Source of the DNA: Gp7-AA10 sp035636095
GTDB lineage: Bacteria; Acidobacteriota; Thermoanaerobaculia; Gp7-AA8
Assembly (NCBI GenBank): GCA_035636095.1
Contig: DASPZU010000051.1
Coordinates: forward strand, 1 to 64,000
Direction of reading: 5' to 3'
Length of the DNA stretch: 64,000 nucleotides
The notes beneath the pieces are model-generated. The model searched no databases. It was not told where the DNA came from and saw nothing but the letters and a program-made list of their open reading frames with translations. Position numbers and translations under genes: made by a program. Of this stretch, positions 33,340 to 42,500 are shown piece after piece. How positions within the stretch are numbered: the first letter of the stretch is position 1; the number at the start of each line of letters is the position of its first letter.

Positions 33340-33586
33340 AGCGCAGCTGCGCCGCTGCTAGTCGCGCGATTTCTTCCTCACTGCTCGCCGCAGTGAGATC
33401 GATCCCGCTCTGCTCGAAACGATCGAGGATCGTACGGATCGCATGCGACCAGCCGAAGGCGGGGTTCAACTCGGGCGATATCCGTTCGAGATACTCGATG
33501 TGTGCCCCCGAAAGAACGACGGTCTCAGTAGCGGGATTCGTCATCTGTTCGTTCTCTTCGGTCGGCACGACGAGCTTTAGAGACAT
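33230..33586 (-). CDS. RHH-like small protein candidate B, convergent paralogue
   Basis: 118 residues from ATG 33586 (ATG 33544 is an alternative). ETVVLSGAHIEYLERI and a helix with SHAIRTILDRFEQSGIDL parallel the protein encoded at 33052-33339, including the SGIDL ending of the second helix. The final 37 residues are encoded opposite the 3' end of that gene and may be a poorly conserved tail. No promoter or ligand domain is seen. Function is inferred to match its paralogue. Confidence 0.5.
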   Translation of the reverse strand: MSLKLVVPTEENEQMTNPATETVVLSGAHIEYLERISPELNPAFGWSHAIRTILDRFEQSGIDLTAASSEEEIARLAAAQLRSNEAPCASASNPSAVRREYRSNLPGTGRCRSGRLPQ

Positions 33587-33640
33587 GATTCCCTATTAGG
33601 AGTGACGCTCAGAGCCGTTTCCCTACCCTTAGTTTTCGAC

Positions 33641-34402
33641 TTATCTCGCGCGCTGGAACGGATAGGCGAGCTGCGCGACGAAAGTGGTGGGTATTGGCTC
33701 GTGATGGAGGCCGAATCTTTGTGGCTCCCGCTGCACCGGCATGTAGAACGTGCCGAAAAGGATGTCGATCCACGGAAAGAGTCCGGCGAAATTGCGATCG
33801 AGGCCTTCCTCCTCCGATGTGTGATGCCAGCGGTGAAAACGCGGGCTCGCGATGACGGTGCGCAGCGGGCCGAAATCCCATCGCAGATTCGCGTGCAGGA
33901 AGATGGTGTAGAAGGTGAGGAAGGGAATGGCGGCCGCGACGACGCGGGGATCAAATCCGAGAAGGAAAAACGGAATGAGCTGCAGCACGCGGCTGATCGC
34001 TTCGTTCAGGGGATGCACCCGGGCCGCGGCCAGCCAGTCCAGCGATTCGGAGCTGTGATGGATGGCGTGAAATCGCCACAGCGGGCGGCGATGAAAGAGT
34101 CGATGGGTGAGATATCCCGTCAAGTCGCCGCCGATGAGGACTTCGATCCACTGCAGCGCCAGCGGCTGCGATGCAAACCATGACGATCCGAAACCGCGTC
34201 CGGTGACTCGCGCCAGAAGGAGGAACGTTGCTCCGGCGAGGACGGCGGAAATCGCGCGCGTGACCAGTGGCGTGAAAAACCAGTAGAGAAAATCGATCCG
34301 ACGGGCGCGGCGCCAGATCGAGCGGGGCGGCAGCGCGCCGAACCATCGCTCCAGCAAGCCGAAAAACAGCGAGAGGACGACCAGCGCGATGACAACGCCC
34401 AT
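33641..34402 (-). CDS. Sterol desaturase/fatty acid hydroxylase-family membrane protein
   Basis: 253 residues with about four hydrophobic helices. The histidine clusters of the family's di-iron centre are present: HRLFH (about 100), HAIHHSS (about 113) and HRWHH (about 192). The family hydroxylates or desaturates lipid substrates at the membrane using O2. The specific lipid is not predictable. It ends 54 bp after the start of the convergent-side RHH-like gene. Confidence 0.9.
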   Translation of the reverse strand: MGVVIALVVLSLFFGLLERWFGALPPRSIWRRARRIDFLYWFFTPLVTRAISAVLAGATFLLLARVTGRGFGSSWFASQPLALQWIEVLIGGDLTGYLTHRLFHRRPLWRFHAIHHSSESLDWLAAARVHPLNEAISRVLQLIPFFLLGFDPRVVAAAIPFLTFYTIFLHANLRWDFGPLRTVIASPRFHRWHHTSEEEGLDRNFAGLFPWIDILFGTFYMPVQREPQRFGLHHEPIPTTFVAQLAYPFQRAR

Positions 34403-34432
34403 ACAAAAGATACGCGCGACGGGCCGGTTCGT

Positions 34433-35239
34433 TTACTTCGCCGGGACGATCATGACGGGCGTCGAGATGTGACGGATGATCTCCTGCTTGACCGCGCCGA
34501 TTTCGCGCTGCGCGTTCACGAAGACGGCGTCGGCGCCGGATTCGCTGACGTAACGGATGACTTCACGCTCCACGTTGTCGCCGGCGATGACGACCTTTTT
34601 CGCGGAGATGCCCAGGCGTGAGGCGACGGCCTCCACTTTGGAGTCGGCGGCGCTGCGCTCGGCCTCGCTGCACACGATCAGGAAGTGCACCTCGCCCCCC
34701 TCGCGCTTGGCGATCGTGGCTGCCAGCTCGGCGGCGGCGTCGGATGCCTGCTGCAGATGGACCGGAACGACGACGCGCCTCAGTCCCGATCGCTTGCGAA
34801 TGCCATATCGAACCGCCAGAACCGGCGCGGGAGGATCGGTGATGACGCGCCAGGTCGTCGCCCCGATGATCAAGTGCGCGACGTGGTGCCGCGCGTGCGT
34901 CGCGATGATGATGAGATCCGCGTTTTCACTGCGCGCTGTATTGCTGATCTCGTCGCCGGGATCGGGCGCGCGCCGCACGATGAGACGCGTCGCGATATTG
35001 GAGTTCGCCCGCCGCACGTGCTCGCGCAGGTTCTCGAGCTCCTGCTTTTCAGCGTATTCGTAAACGGCATCGCCGGCGGGGAACCGCAATTGCTCCGGAG
35101 CAGAGATGCGCGTCATTCGAATGTGAAGGATCAACAGCTCAGCGTTCGATGACGCGGCAATGCGCACCGCGTCGTCAAACGCCCATTCCGAAGCTGTTGA
35201 GAAGTCCGTCGGAATGAGGATGCGACGCCAGGGGTACAC
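34433..35239 (-). CDS. Tandem universal stress (Usp) domain protein
   Basis: 268 residues with two Usp domains, about 1-142 and 152-267. The first starts RRILIPTDFSTASEWAFDDA and ends IIGATTWRVITDPPAPVLAV. The canonical nucleotide-binding G-2x-G-9x-G(S/T) is degenerate in both: the first reads ATHARHH before IIGAT, so the leading glycines are lost. ATP binding may therefore be weak or absent. It lies three bases downstream of the lipoprotein gene on the same strand and is likely co-transcribed with it. Confidence 0.9.
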   Translation of the reverse strand: MYPWRRILIPTDFSTASEWAFDDAVRIAASSNAELLILHIRMTRISAPEQLRFPAGDAVYEYAEKQELENLREHVRRANSNIATRLIVRRAPDPGDEISNTARSENADLIIIATHARHHVAHLIIGATTWRVITDPPAPVLAVRYGIRKRSGLRRVVVPVHLQQASDAAAELAATIAKREGGEVHFLIVCSEAERSAADSKVEAVASRLGISAKKVVIAGDNVEREVIRYVSESGADAVFVNAQREIGAVKQEIIRHISTPVMIVPAK

Positions 35240-35242
35240 GAC

Positions 35243-35824
35243 CTACTTCGCGGCCACCTGCTGCCCGCCTGTCGCGGGCAGGATGATGTAGCGGATCACG
35301 ATCTTCGGCGCGGCTTCCGTCTCCGCAACCTGCAGCGTGATCTGCCGATCGCCCGGCTTGAGCGTGTCGCCGGGAATGAAGGGGTCCTGCATGGCCTGAT
35401 TCAATTGCACTTCCAGGGTCCGCCAGTTCTGCTGCGGCGGAAACGGCGGTTGCGGCGGATAGGCGCGGAACTGCGCCAGGTAGGTCGTGTAGTAGTGATA
35501 GACCTGCGGAAACGAATCGTCCGTCGCCAGCGTGTAGACCTCGGCACCCGATCCGTACTGGTTCTTGATCATGACCGAGTCGCGGCGCGTCAGATCGTCG
35601 CGATATTTCGCACCGGCGTAAACAGGGATTGCCTGGCTGATGGATTTCAGCTCTTTTTTCACATCGACCTGCGGCTGTGCCGCGGCGATCGTTCCGTTCG
35701 CAATCGGATTCTTTTTCGGGACCTGTTCCTCGGCGGCGCTCCCCTCTTGCCCGCCGGTGCAACCGCTAAGGGCAGCCGTCAAAACAAAAATAGCGCCAAC
35801 CATCGCCTCTCCCCAGATCCGCAT
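35243..35824 (-). CDS. Hypothetical lipoprotein
   Basis: ATG 35824 gives 193 residues (ATG 35803 is a second option). A lipobox LSGC follows a hydrophobic stretch (GAIFVLTAALSGC). The mature part has a linker rich in Gln and Ala, then YAGAKYRDDLTRRD and VYTLATDDSFPQVYHYYTTYLA, followed by a beta-rich tail. No family is recognised. It is predicted to be membrane-anchored in the periplasm. The Usp gene follows at once. Confidence 0.75.
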   Translation of the reverse strand: MRIWGEAMVGAIFVLTAALSGCTGGQEGSAAEEQVPKKNPIANGTIAAAQPQVDVKKELKSISQAIPVYAGAKYRDDLTRRDSVMIKNQYGSGAEVYTLATDDSFPQVYHYYTTYLAQFRAYPPQPPFPPQQNWRTLEVQLNQAMQDPFIPGDTLKPGDRQITLQVAETEAAPKIVIRYIILPATGGQQVAAK

Positions 35825-35870
35825 GCTGTCTTCAAACAGCAAGGGATATGCCGCTCACTCCCTACATTTT

Positions 35871-35982
35871 ATCCTGAGCGCGGGCCGGTCTCGTGGTCTC
35901 GCGGATACGCGGTCTCGTAGTGAGAGCACAGCGAGACTTCGCGACCCCGAGACCGCGCAACCCATCCACCCCCGCTCAGGAT
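35871..35982. repeat. Composite intergenic palindromic repeat
   Basis: The 150-bp gap between the lipoprotein and YbjN-like genes holds outer arms ATCCTGAGCGCGGG (35871-35884) and CCCGCTCAGGAT (35971-35982). Three direct GGTCTCG copies lie inside (35887, 35895, 35911), with inverted partners CGAGACC (35948) and GCGAGAC (35931). The arrangement is REP-like, and the ATCCTGAGCG end resembles the intergenic repeats near 48597 and 55032. Confidence 0.7.
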
Positions 35983-35992
35983 CAATTGACTC

Positions 35993-36499
35993 TCAGTTCT
36001 GTTCCGCCTTTTGCGAGATTCCCGGCCGCGGTTTTCCGCTCCGCATCCGCTCCAGTGCCGTCTCGCCGCCGTACTGCGCGACCAGCTTGTCGTCGTACTC
36101 ATCCGAGATGTTGGCCACGCTGTCGAGCGAGGCGATGAATTGCTCCGGCCGCAGACGGCGACCGAGAAACGAATGCGAAAAGAAAACATCGCTCCCCACC
36201 ATGCTGAAGGCGCCGAGGGGAACGTCGGAGTTGAGGCGGAGGAGCTCGCGCATCATCGCGAATGAGGGCTCGACGCCCTGCACGCAAAATGCGAGGACCT
36301 CCACCACGGCATCATCTTCTTCGTAGGGCTCGATCGAGATCTCCAGCACGGTCGTTCCATACTTCAGGTAGAAATCGCAGTGCTCAGCATCGTCGAAGTG
36401 CTCGTCGACGAGCTCGTCGAGATACGACTTCACCTGCCGGTACACTTCTTCCTGGCAACGGGTCAGAAACCGTTTCTCGCGAGAGGCTGGCATTTGCAC
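35993..36499 (-). CDS. YbjN-like protein
   Basis: 168 residues from GTG 36499 (ATG 36493 is also possible). The pattern YLDELVDE, then a strand-rich core (TTVLEISIEPYEED, VVEVLAFCVQGVEPS), MMRELLRLNSDVPLGAFSMVGSDVFFSHSFLG and a C-terminal helix with AQYGGETALE fits the YbjN/type III chaperone-like fold. Such proteins are cytoplasmic and often sense or regulate through protein contacts. TATAAT lies eight bases upstream of the start, so a leaderless message is possible. Its start is 18 bp from the divergent methyltransferase. Confidence 0.7.
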   Translation of the reverse strand: MQMPASREKRFLTRCQEEVYRQVKSYLDELVDEHFDDAEHCDFYLKYGTTVLEISIEPYEEDDAVVEVLAFCVQGVEPSFAMMRELLRLNSDVPLGAFSMVGSDVFFSHSFLGRRLRPEQFIASLDSVANISDEYDDKLVAQYGGETALERMRSGKPRPGISQKAEQN

Positions 36500-36517
36500 T
36501 CATTATAAGAGCTATCG

Positions 36518-37717
36518 ATGGACGAAATTTTTCTTCCTGACAACCGGAGGCGACTGACCCTCAAGCGCGGCAAGGAGCGGGTCATCGCCAATCGGCATCC
36601 GTGGATTTTTACCGGGGCCATCGCCGCCGAGAGCGGGCCGGCCGGCGCCGCCATCGCCGATCTGTACGACGGCGCCGGCGTGCGGGTCGCGTCCGGCTTT
36701 TATTCGCCGCGATCGGAAATCCTCCTCCGCGCTGTCACTTTCGGCAATGAGGAGCTGACCGAAGAGCTCATCGGAAATCGAGTGGCGGCGGCAATCGAGC
36801 GGCGCCGGCCGCTGCTCACGAAGGAGACCAACGCCGTCCGGGTCGTGAACGCGGAAGGTGACGAGCTGAGCGGTTTGGTGATCGATCTCTACAACGACGT
36901 CGTGGTCGCCGAGGTCGCCAATGCCGGGTTGGAGCGCATCAAGAAGCTGGTCGTGGACATCATCGGCCGCGACCTGCGTCCGCGGCTCATCTACCTCAAC
37001 AACGATCTGCCGGCACGGCAGCTCGAGCAGCTTTCGACGGAGCCGGAAGTCATCGGCGACGGATCGCCCGCCACCACCATCGTCGAAAACGGATTGCGCT
37101 TCGAAGTCGATCCGGCGGCTGGACAGAAGACCGGATTCTTTCTCGACCAGCGCGAGAACCGGGCGCTGGTGCGGCAGCTCGCGCCGGGGAAAGCGGTCCT
37201 CAATCTCTTCTCGTACACCGGTGCCTTCGGCGTCTATGCGGCGGCGGGTGGAGCAACGTCAGTCGAGAACGTCGACGGTTCGGATGTCGCGATCGAACAG
37301 GCACGCAAAAATCATGACATTAATCAGTCATCAAATAGTGTACGATTTACAGTGGCGGACGCGTTCGCACACGTCCGCAAGCTGGCCGCCGCGAAACAGC
37401 GATTCGGTTTGATCGTCTGCGATCCGCCGGCGTTCGCGAAGCGCCGCGTGGAAGTCGATCGAGCGGCGCGCGGCTACAAGGACATCAATTTGTACGCTAT
37501 GCGGCTTCTCGAATCGCGTGGCATGATGCTCACGTTTTCCTGCTCCGGCCACATGTCGCTCGACCTCTTTCAGAAGGTCATCTTTGCGGCCGCGCTCGAC
37601 GCCGGCAGGCGAATTTCGATCCTTCGCCGTCTCACCGCGGGGCCCGATCATCCGGTGTCGATCTATTGTCCGGAGGGAGAGTACCTGAAGGGATTTCTGC
37701 TGGAAGTGCGGGAGTAG
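36518..37717 (+). CDS. Class I SAM-dependent rRNA methyltransferase, RlmI-like
   Basis: 399 residues. An N-terminal PUA-like domain (about 8-85, with KRGKERVIANRHPWIFTGAI) precedes a middle region and a Rossmann methyltransferase domain (about 190-399). SAM-binding motif I is VLNLFSYTGAFGVYAA (about 228), the acidic motif II ends VENVDGSD, and the catalytic-loop motif IV is IVCDPPAFAK. This is the RlmI/RlmK-N family, which makes 5-methylcytosine in 23S rRNA. The exact target base cannot be fixed from sequence. Confidence 0.9.
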   Translation: MDEIFLPDNRRRLTLKRGKERVIANRHPWIFTGAIAAESGPAGAAIADLYDGAGVRVASGFYSPRSEILLRAVTFGNEELTEELIGNRVAAAIERRRPLLTKETNAVRVVNAEGDELSGLVIDLYNDVVVAEVANAGLERIKKLVVDIIGRDLRPRLIYLNNDLPARQLEQLSTEPEVIGDGSPATTIVENGLRFEVDPAAGQKTGFFLDQRENRALVRQLAPGKAVLNLFSYTGAFGVYAAAGGATSVENVDGSDVAIEQARKNHDINQSSNSVRFTVADAFAHVRKLAAAKQRFGLIVCDPPAFAKRRVEVDRAARGYKDINLYAMRLLESRGMMLTFSCSGHMSLDLFQKVIFAAALDAGRRISILRRLTAGPDHPVSIYCPEGEYLKGFLLEVRE

Positions 37718-37749
37718 AATGATGGAAAGTCGGGTTTTTTAGCGCACGC

Positions 37750-39555
37750 ATGACTGTCACTCCGATTGCCTCGCATCGCAAGTCGCGCGAGATCACGATT
37801 TCCTACCTGGGGGGCCTTCTCTTCAACGCCGGCTTCATCGACGAGAAGCAGCGCGCTGAGGTCGAGAATCTCGACAAGCAGTTCCGCACACAGTCGCGCT
37901 CGTCGAAGTCGCGCGCCGAGGACGAGGCCAGCCCCTTCAAGGCGTTGATGGGGATGAACCTCACCGACGCCAGCGGCAGCGGCACCCGCATCGACGACTT
38001 CCTCCTGGCGCGCCTGATCGCCGAGGATGCCCATCTTCACTTTTTCAAGATCGATCCGCTCAAGCTCGACGTGGAGATGATCGAGGCCAAGATCTCGCGC
38101 CCGTTCGCGCGCAAACACAAGATGGTCCCGGTGGCTGTGCGCGACGGAAAGCTGATCGTGTCGATCGTCAATCCGTTCGACACCAGCGCCGTCGACACCT
38201 TCCACCAGATGGTGCAGCAGGAAATCGAGCTGGTGGTCTCTTCCGAGAGCGACGTGATGGGCGTGATCACAGAGCAGTACGGCTTCCGCGCCTCAGTCAC
38301 CAAAGCGCAACGCGACCTCGGACGCGGCGCGATTGATCTGAGCAACCTCGAGCAATACGTCAAGCTCAAATCGGGCGCCGAGATCGAGACCAGCGATGCC
38401 CACATCGTCAACGCCGTCGATTTCCTGCTCCAGCATGCTTACGACTCACGCGCGTCGGACATTCACATCGAGCCGAAGCGCGAGCACGCCATCATCCGGT
38501 TCCGCATCGATGGCGTGTTGCACGAGATCCAGCGCGTCCCCAAGCTGGTGAATCTCGCGATCACCTCGCGGCTCAAGACGATGTGCCGGATGGACATCGC
38601 CGAGAAGCGACGCCCGCAGGACGGCCGCATCAAGACCGACCACGAAGGAAAAGAAATCGAGCTGCGCGTCTCCACCCTGCCGATCGCCTTCGGCGAAAAA
38701 GTCGTCATGCGCATCTTCGATCCCGACGTTCTCCTCCGGACGCTGTCGGGGCTCGGCTTCTACGAAGACGAGCTGAAGACGTTCAACGAATGGATCCAGC
38801 GGCCGCACGGGATCATCCTGGTGACCGGCCCGACCGGTTCGGGAAAGACCGTGACGCTCTATTCCGCTCTGAAGACACTGGCGTCGCCGGAGATCAACAT
38901 CACCACCATCGAAGATCCGATCGAAATGGTGCACGAGGAGTTCAATCAAACCTCGGTGCAGACGAAGATCGGAATCACTTTTGGCGCCGCTCTACGGACG
39001 ATACTGCGCCAGGACCCCGACATCATCATGGTCGGCGAGATCCGCGATGAGGAGACCGCCGAGAACGCGGTGCAGTCGGCGCTGACCGGACATCTCGTCT
39101 TCTCCACGCTGCACACCAATGACGCCGCCACCTCCGTCACGCGCCTGATCGACCTCGGCATCCAGCCGTTCCTGATCTCGTCGACGCTCATCGGAACGAT
39201 GGCGCAGCGACTGGTGCGAAAGATCTGTGAGGACTGTAAAAGCAACCGCCCGCTGACCGTTGAAGAAGCGGGGATGCTCAATCTGCAGGCGCCGGCTGGC
39301 AAGCGCATCATCGTGAAGGAAGGTGCGGGTTGCATTCGCTGCCGCAACACCGGCTATTTCGGCCGCTCGGGGATTTTCGAGATCCTGCCCATCGACAACG
39401 CCATTCGCGATCTCATCGATCGCTCCGAGGACTTCCTCAAGATCAAAGACATGGCCATCAAGCGCGGCATGCGCACCCTCCGCCAATCCGCATTGCGCAA
39501 GCTGGCGGAAGGCATCACGACATTTGAAGAAGTGATTCGCGTGACGGGGATCTGA
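37750..39555 (+). CDS. pilB: Type IV pilus assembly ATPase PilB
   Basis: 601 residues. An MshEN-type N-terminal domain (about 60-175) is followed by the GspE/PilB core. Walker A is GPTGSGKT (about 360), the Asp box and Walker B DPDIIMVGEIRDEET lie near 422, and the His box is STLHTNDA. The C-terminal zinc-binding CxxC pairs are CEDCKSNRP (about 493) and CIRCRNTGYFGR (about 529). It powers pilus extension in the cytoplasm. No other pil genes are adjacent; the stop codon overlaps a remnant of a MITE end. Confidence 0.95.
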   Translation: MTVTPIASHRKSREITISYLGGLLFNAGFIDEKQRAEVENLDKQFRTQSRSSKSRAEDEASPFKALMGMNLTDASGSGTRIDDFLLARLIAEDAHLHFFKIDPLKLDVEMIEAKISRPFARKHKMVPVAVRDGKLIVSIVNPFDTSAVDTFHQMVQQEIELVVSSESDVMGVITEQYGFRASVTKAQRDLGRGAIDLSNLEQYVKLKSGAEIETSDAHIVNAVDFLLQHAYDSRASDIHIEPKREHAIIRFRIDGVLHEIQRVPKLVNLAITSRLKTMCRMDIAEKRRPQDGRIKTDHEGKEIELRVSTLPIAFGEKVVMRIFDPDVLLRTLSGLGFYEDELKTFNEWIQRPHGIILVTGPTGSGKTVTLYSALKTLASPEINITTIEDPIEMVHEEFNQTSVQTKIGITFGAALRTILRQDPDIIMVGEIRDEETAENAVQSALTGHLVFSTLHTNDAATSVTRLIDLGIQPFLISSTLIGTMAQRLVRKICEDCKSNRPLTVEEAGMLNLQAPAGKRIIVKEGAGCIRCRNTGYFGRSGIFEILPIDNAIRDLIDRSEDFLKIKDMAIKRGMRTLRQSALRKLAEGITTFEEVIRVTGI

Positions 39556-39561
39556 CCCCAT

Positions 39562-42500
39562 CTACTTCCCGCTGTTGTCCTTCGGCACGCTCACCGTCGC
39601 GCTCTTCTGCGATGCGTTGCCGAAACGATCCCTGCAATCGCTGAGCACCGTGTAGATCCGGCCGTTGCCTTTCGCGGCCCGCTCTGCGCGCAACTGGATG
39701 TGATGCCAATCGATCACGTTCCAATCCGGAGTCTGGTCCCCGTCGCCGAGGCCGTTGACCGGCTCGTTGCTGGTCACGGACAGAACACAACCAGGATTCG
39801 GATCGCCGAGGTCGAAGACGGTGTAGTCGACCGTGACATTGACCATCTGATGATTCGGTGGCCACAGCCGCGTCTCACTAAACGTCAATGCCGACATCAC
39901 CGGCGGCGTCTTGTCGACGACGTTGACGGTGACGGGAACCGGCGTCGATGCCACCCCGTCGCTGGCGATGACATCGAAGGTGAAAGTCAGTCCGGCCTGA
40001 TCTCCGGTGGGCGTCCACGCAAACGCGCCCGTTGCCGGGTCGATCGAGGAGCCCGGCGGAGCGGTTGCGTCGAGGCTGTACGAAATCGTCTGGACCGGAA
40101 TGTCGACGTCGGATGCCACGGCTTTGAAGTTGAGAGTGTCGCCCAGGAAGACGGTTTTGCTATCGATAGGCGCGAGATCGGGCGGTTGATTGACCTCCGT
40201 CACGCCGATGGAGATCGAGGCGTCGGCGTTGAGAGAGCCGTCCGAGACGCGTACCGTAAACGTGAACGGGCCTTGTGTGCCGCCCTGCGCTTCGGTGGGC
40301 GTCCATGAGAACTTACCGGTTGCGGCGTCGATGGCCGCGCCGTCGGGCGCGTTGATCAGCGAAAACGTCAGCGTCGGCGAATCGATGTCCGCCGCATGTG
40401 CTGTAAACGTGTAGGCCGCCAACTCCGGAATGGTTGCGATCGACGGCACGTCAGTCAGCACAGGCGGATCGTTGACGGGAATCACGTTGACGTTGACCGT
40501 TCCGTTGGCGGACTTCGGATCGGACAAGCCGGCCGTGAATCCGTTGTCCTGGATCGTGTAGGTGAAGCTGGCCAGGCCGTTGTAATCGGGTGCAGGCGTG
40601 TACGTGATTTGACCGCCGGTGAGCTGCACTGCGCCGTGCGTGTCAGGCGTTGCGCTCACGTTCATCACCGTCAACGTCTGATTGCTCTCGTTTGCCGGTC
40701 CAGCCGAATCGTTTGCCAACAGATCCGATGCCGAAAACGTCAGCGGCGTATCTTCATTTGTGCTCTTCTGATCGGCGTTTGCGGTGGGCGCATCGTTGAC
40801 CTCGAGGACGCTGATATTCACGGTGGCAGTGTTCGACAATGCATGTCCGTCATTCACGCGCCACGTGAACGTGTCGTTGCCGTTGAAATCCGGCGCCGGC
40901 GTGTATGTCAACGCCGGAGCTGCTCCGGACAGCGTGCCGTGCGAAGGCGGCGTCGCGATGATGTAGGTGAAGGTCGCGTTCGGATCAGGACTCGCCGGAT
41001 CATGCAAATTGAGGGCGGCAGCAACGTCCTCGTTGAAGCTCTGGCTCTGACCCTCGACGCCCGGCGGATTCGCGCCGTTCGTTCCGGCCTCGATGCTGTT
41101 CTGGATCGCCTGCGGAACGTTCGAGTAGAGATCGCAGACGCACAACTGCTCGATGGCGTCGACGGTCGTCAGATAGTTCTGCCAATCGCTCGGATTGTTG
41201 GGTGAGGATCGGATGCCCTGAATGTTGGGCATGATGACCGCGATGGTGCGCGTGGCGGCCGTCACGCGCGCGACGTCGCTGTCACTGTGAGGATTCGGAA
41301 GGACCAGCGCTGCTTTCCACGTGTACGCTGGAACTGTGACGTGGCCGTTGGCGATGGTGTTCATGAAGCCACTGCTGCCCGTGCCACCCATACCCGCGGG
41401 GCCGGCGACGATGTAGATCTCCTGACCAGCGTTGGTAAGAGTCCGGAGATAGTTTTCGAGGTTTGCCCACGGCCCCTGATTGTTGTCGGGCGATTGCGCG
41501 ACCATGTTCGACATCAGGTAGGTTTCCTGATTGATCGGGACGCGGTTTGGATTGTCGCGATCGGCGTTGGGCGTCATGTGGCCGCGATCGAAACCGGTCG
41601 TGAAGAAATCGAATGCCTGCACCCGATACCAATCGGGCAGAACGGACGGATCGGGGCGGAACGTGTCGTTGCGTGCGAGTGAGCCGTACCATGAATTGTC
41701 CAGATGCCAGCTCACCCAGTTGGGCCGGCCGAGGGTCTTGTTGTACGAGAGCGAGTAGGTCGGCTTCTCCATCAGATAGTTGTTAGGCGTGGCGAGGCTG
41801 GCCATCGCATTGGTCGGATTGCCCATCAGCAGATGGACGCTCGAAGCGTACGGTGCACTCAGACCAGCGCCGACCACGGTGAACGACCAGACGTAGTCGG
41901 AAGGAAGGGTGTCGGTGTTGGGCGCGCTGTCGTCGAGGTCCTGATCGTGCACGGCGTTCTGGAAAATTCTCACGCTGCATGTCTCGCCGAAGTTGAAAAT
42001 CGTATTGGGGGTGATGACCCAGGTTTTGAAATCGTTGGTGTGCGCGGTGGTGGCGTCGTTATGTGAGCCCGACCCGCATGTGATGTCGTACCACTGCCCG
42101 ACCGCGTCGACGGCCTCGCTGAAATTCACGGTGATGCTGGTGTCGTGCGGGTTGCCGCTGTCGTTGAAGCCGGGATCGGTGCTGACCACGAACGGACCGA
42201 CCTCCACGATCGGCGCCGTGCGCCGTGGATTCGGCGCCGACACGAAGAAGTCGTTGTGGTTGTTGTTGGTGTCCGTTTTGCCGCCGTCTTTTCGGAAGAT
42301 CGCGGAGCTGTTGCTCGGCGCGGCGGTGTTGTCGCCGGCGTTGGCACCTTCGCGGCAATTCGCCGACGTCCCGTAGCCCACGAAATCGACGATGTCGGCA
42401 TCGCTGCATGTCGTCAGCGGCGTTCCGCGATGGACCAGCGCCACTTTTCCCGCGGTTGCGCTCATGTTGATGCTTCCGATGATGTTTGCCTGCACCGGCA

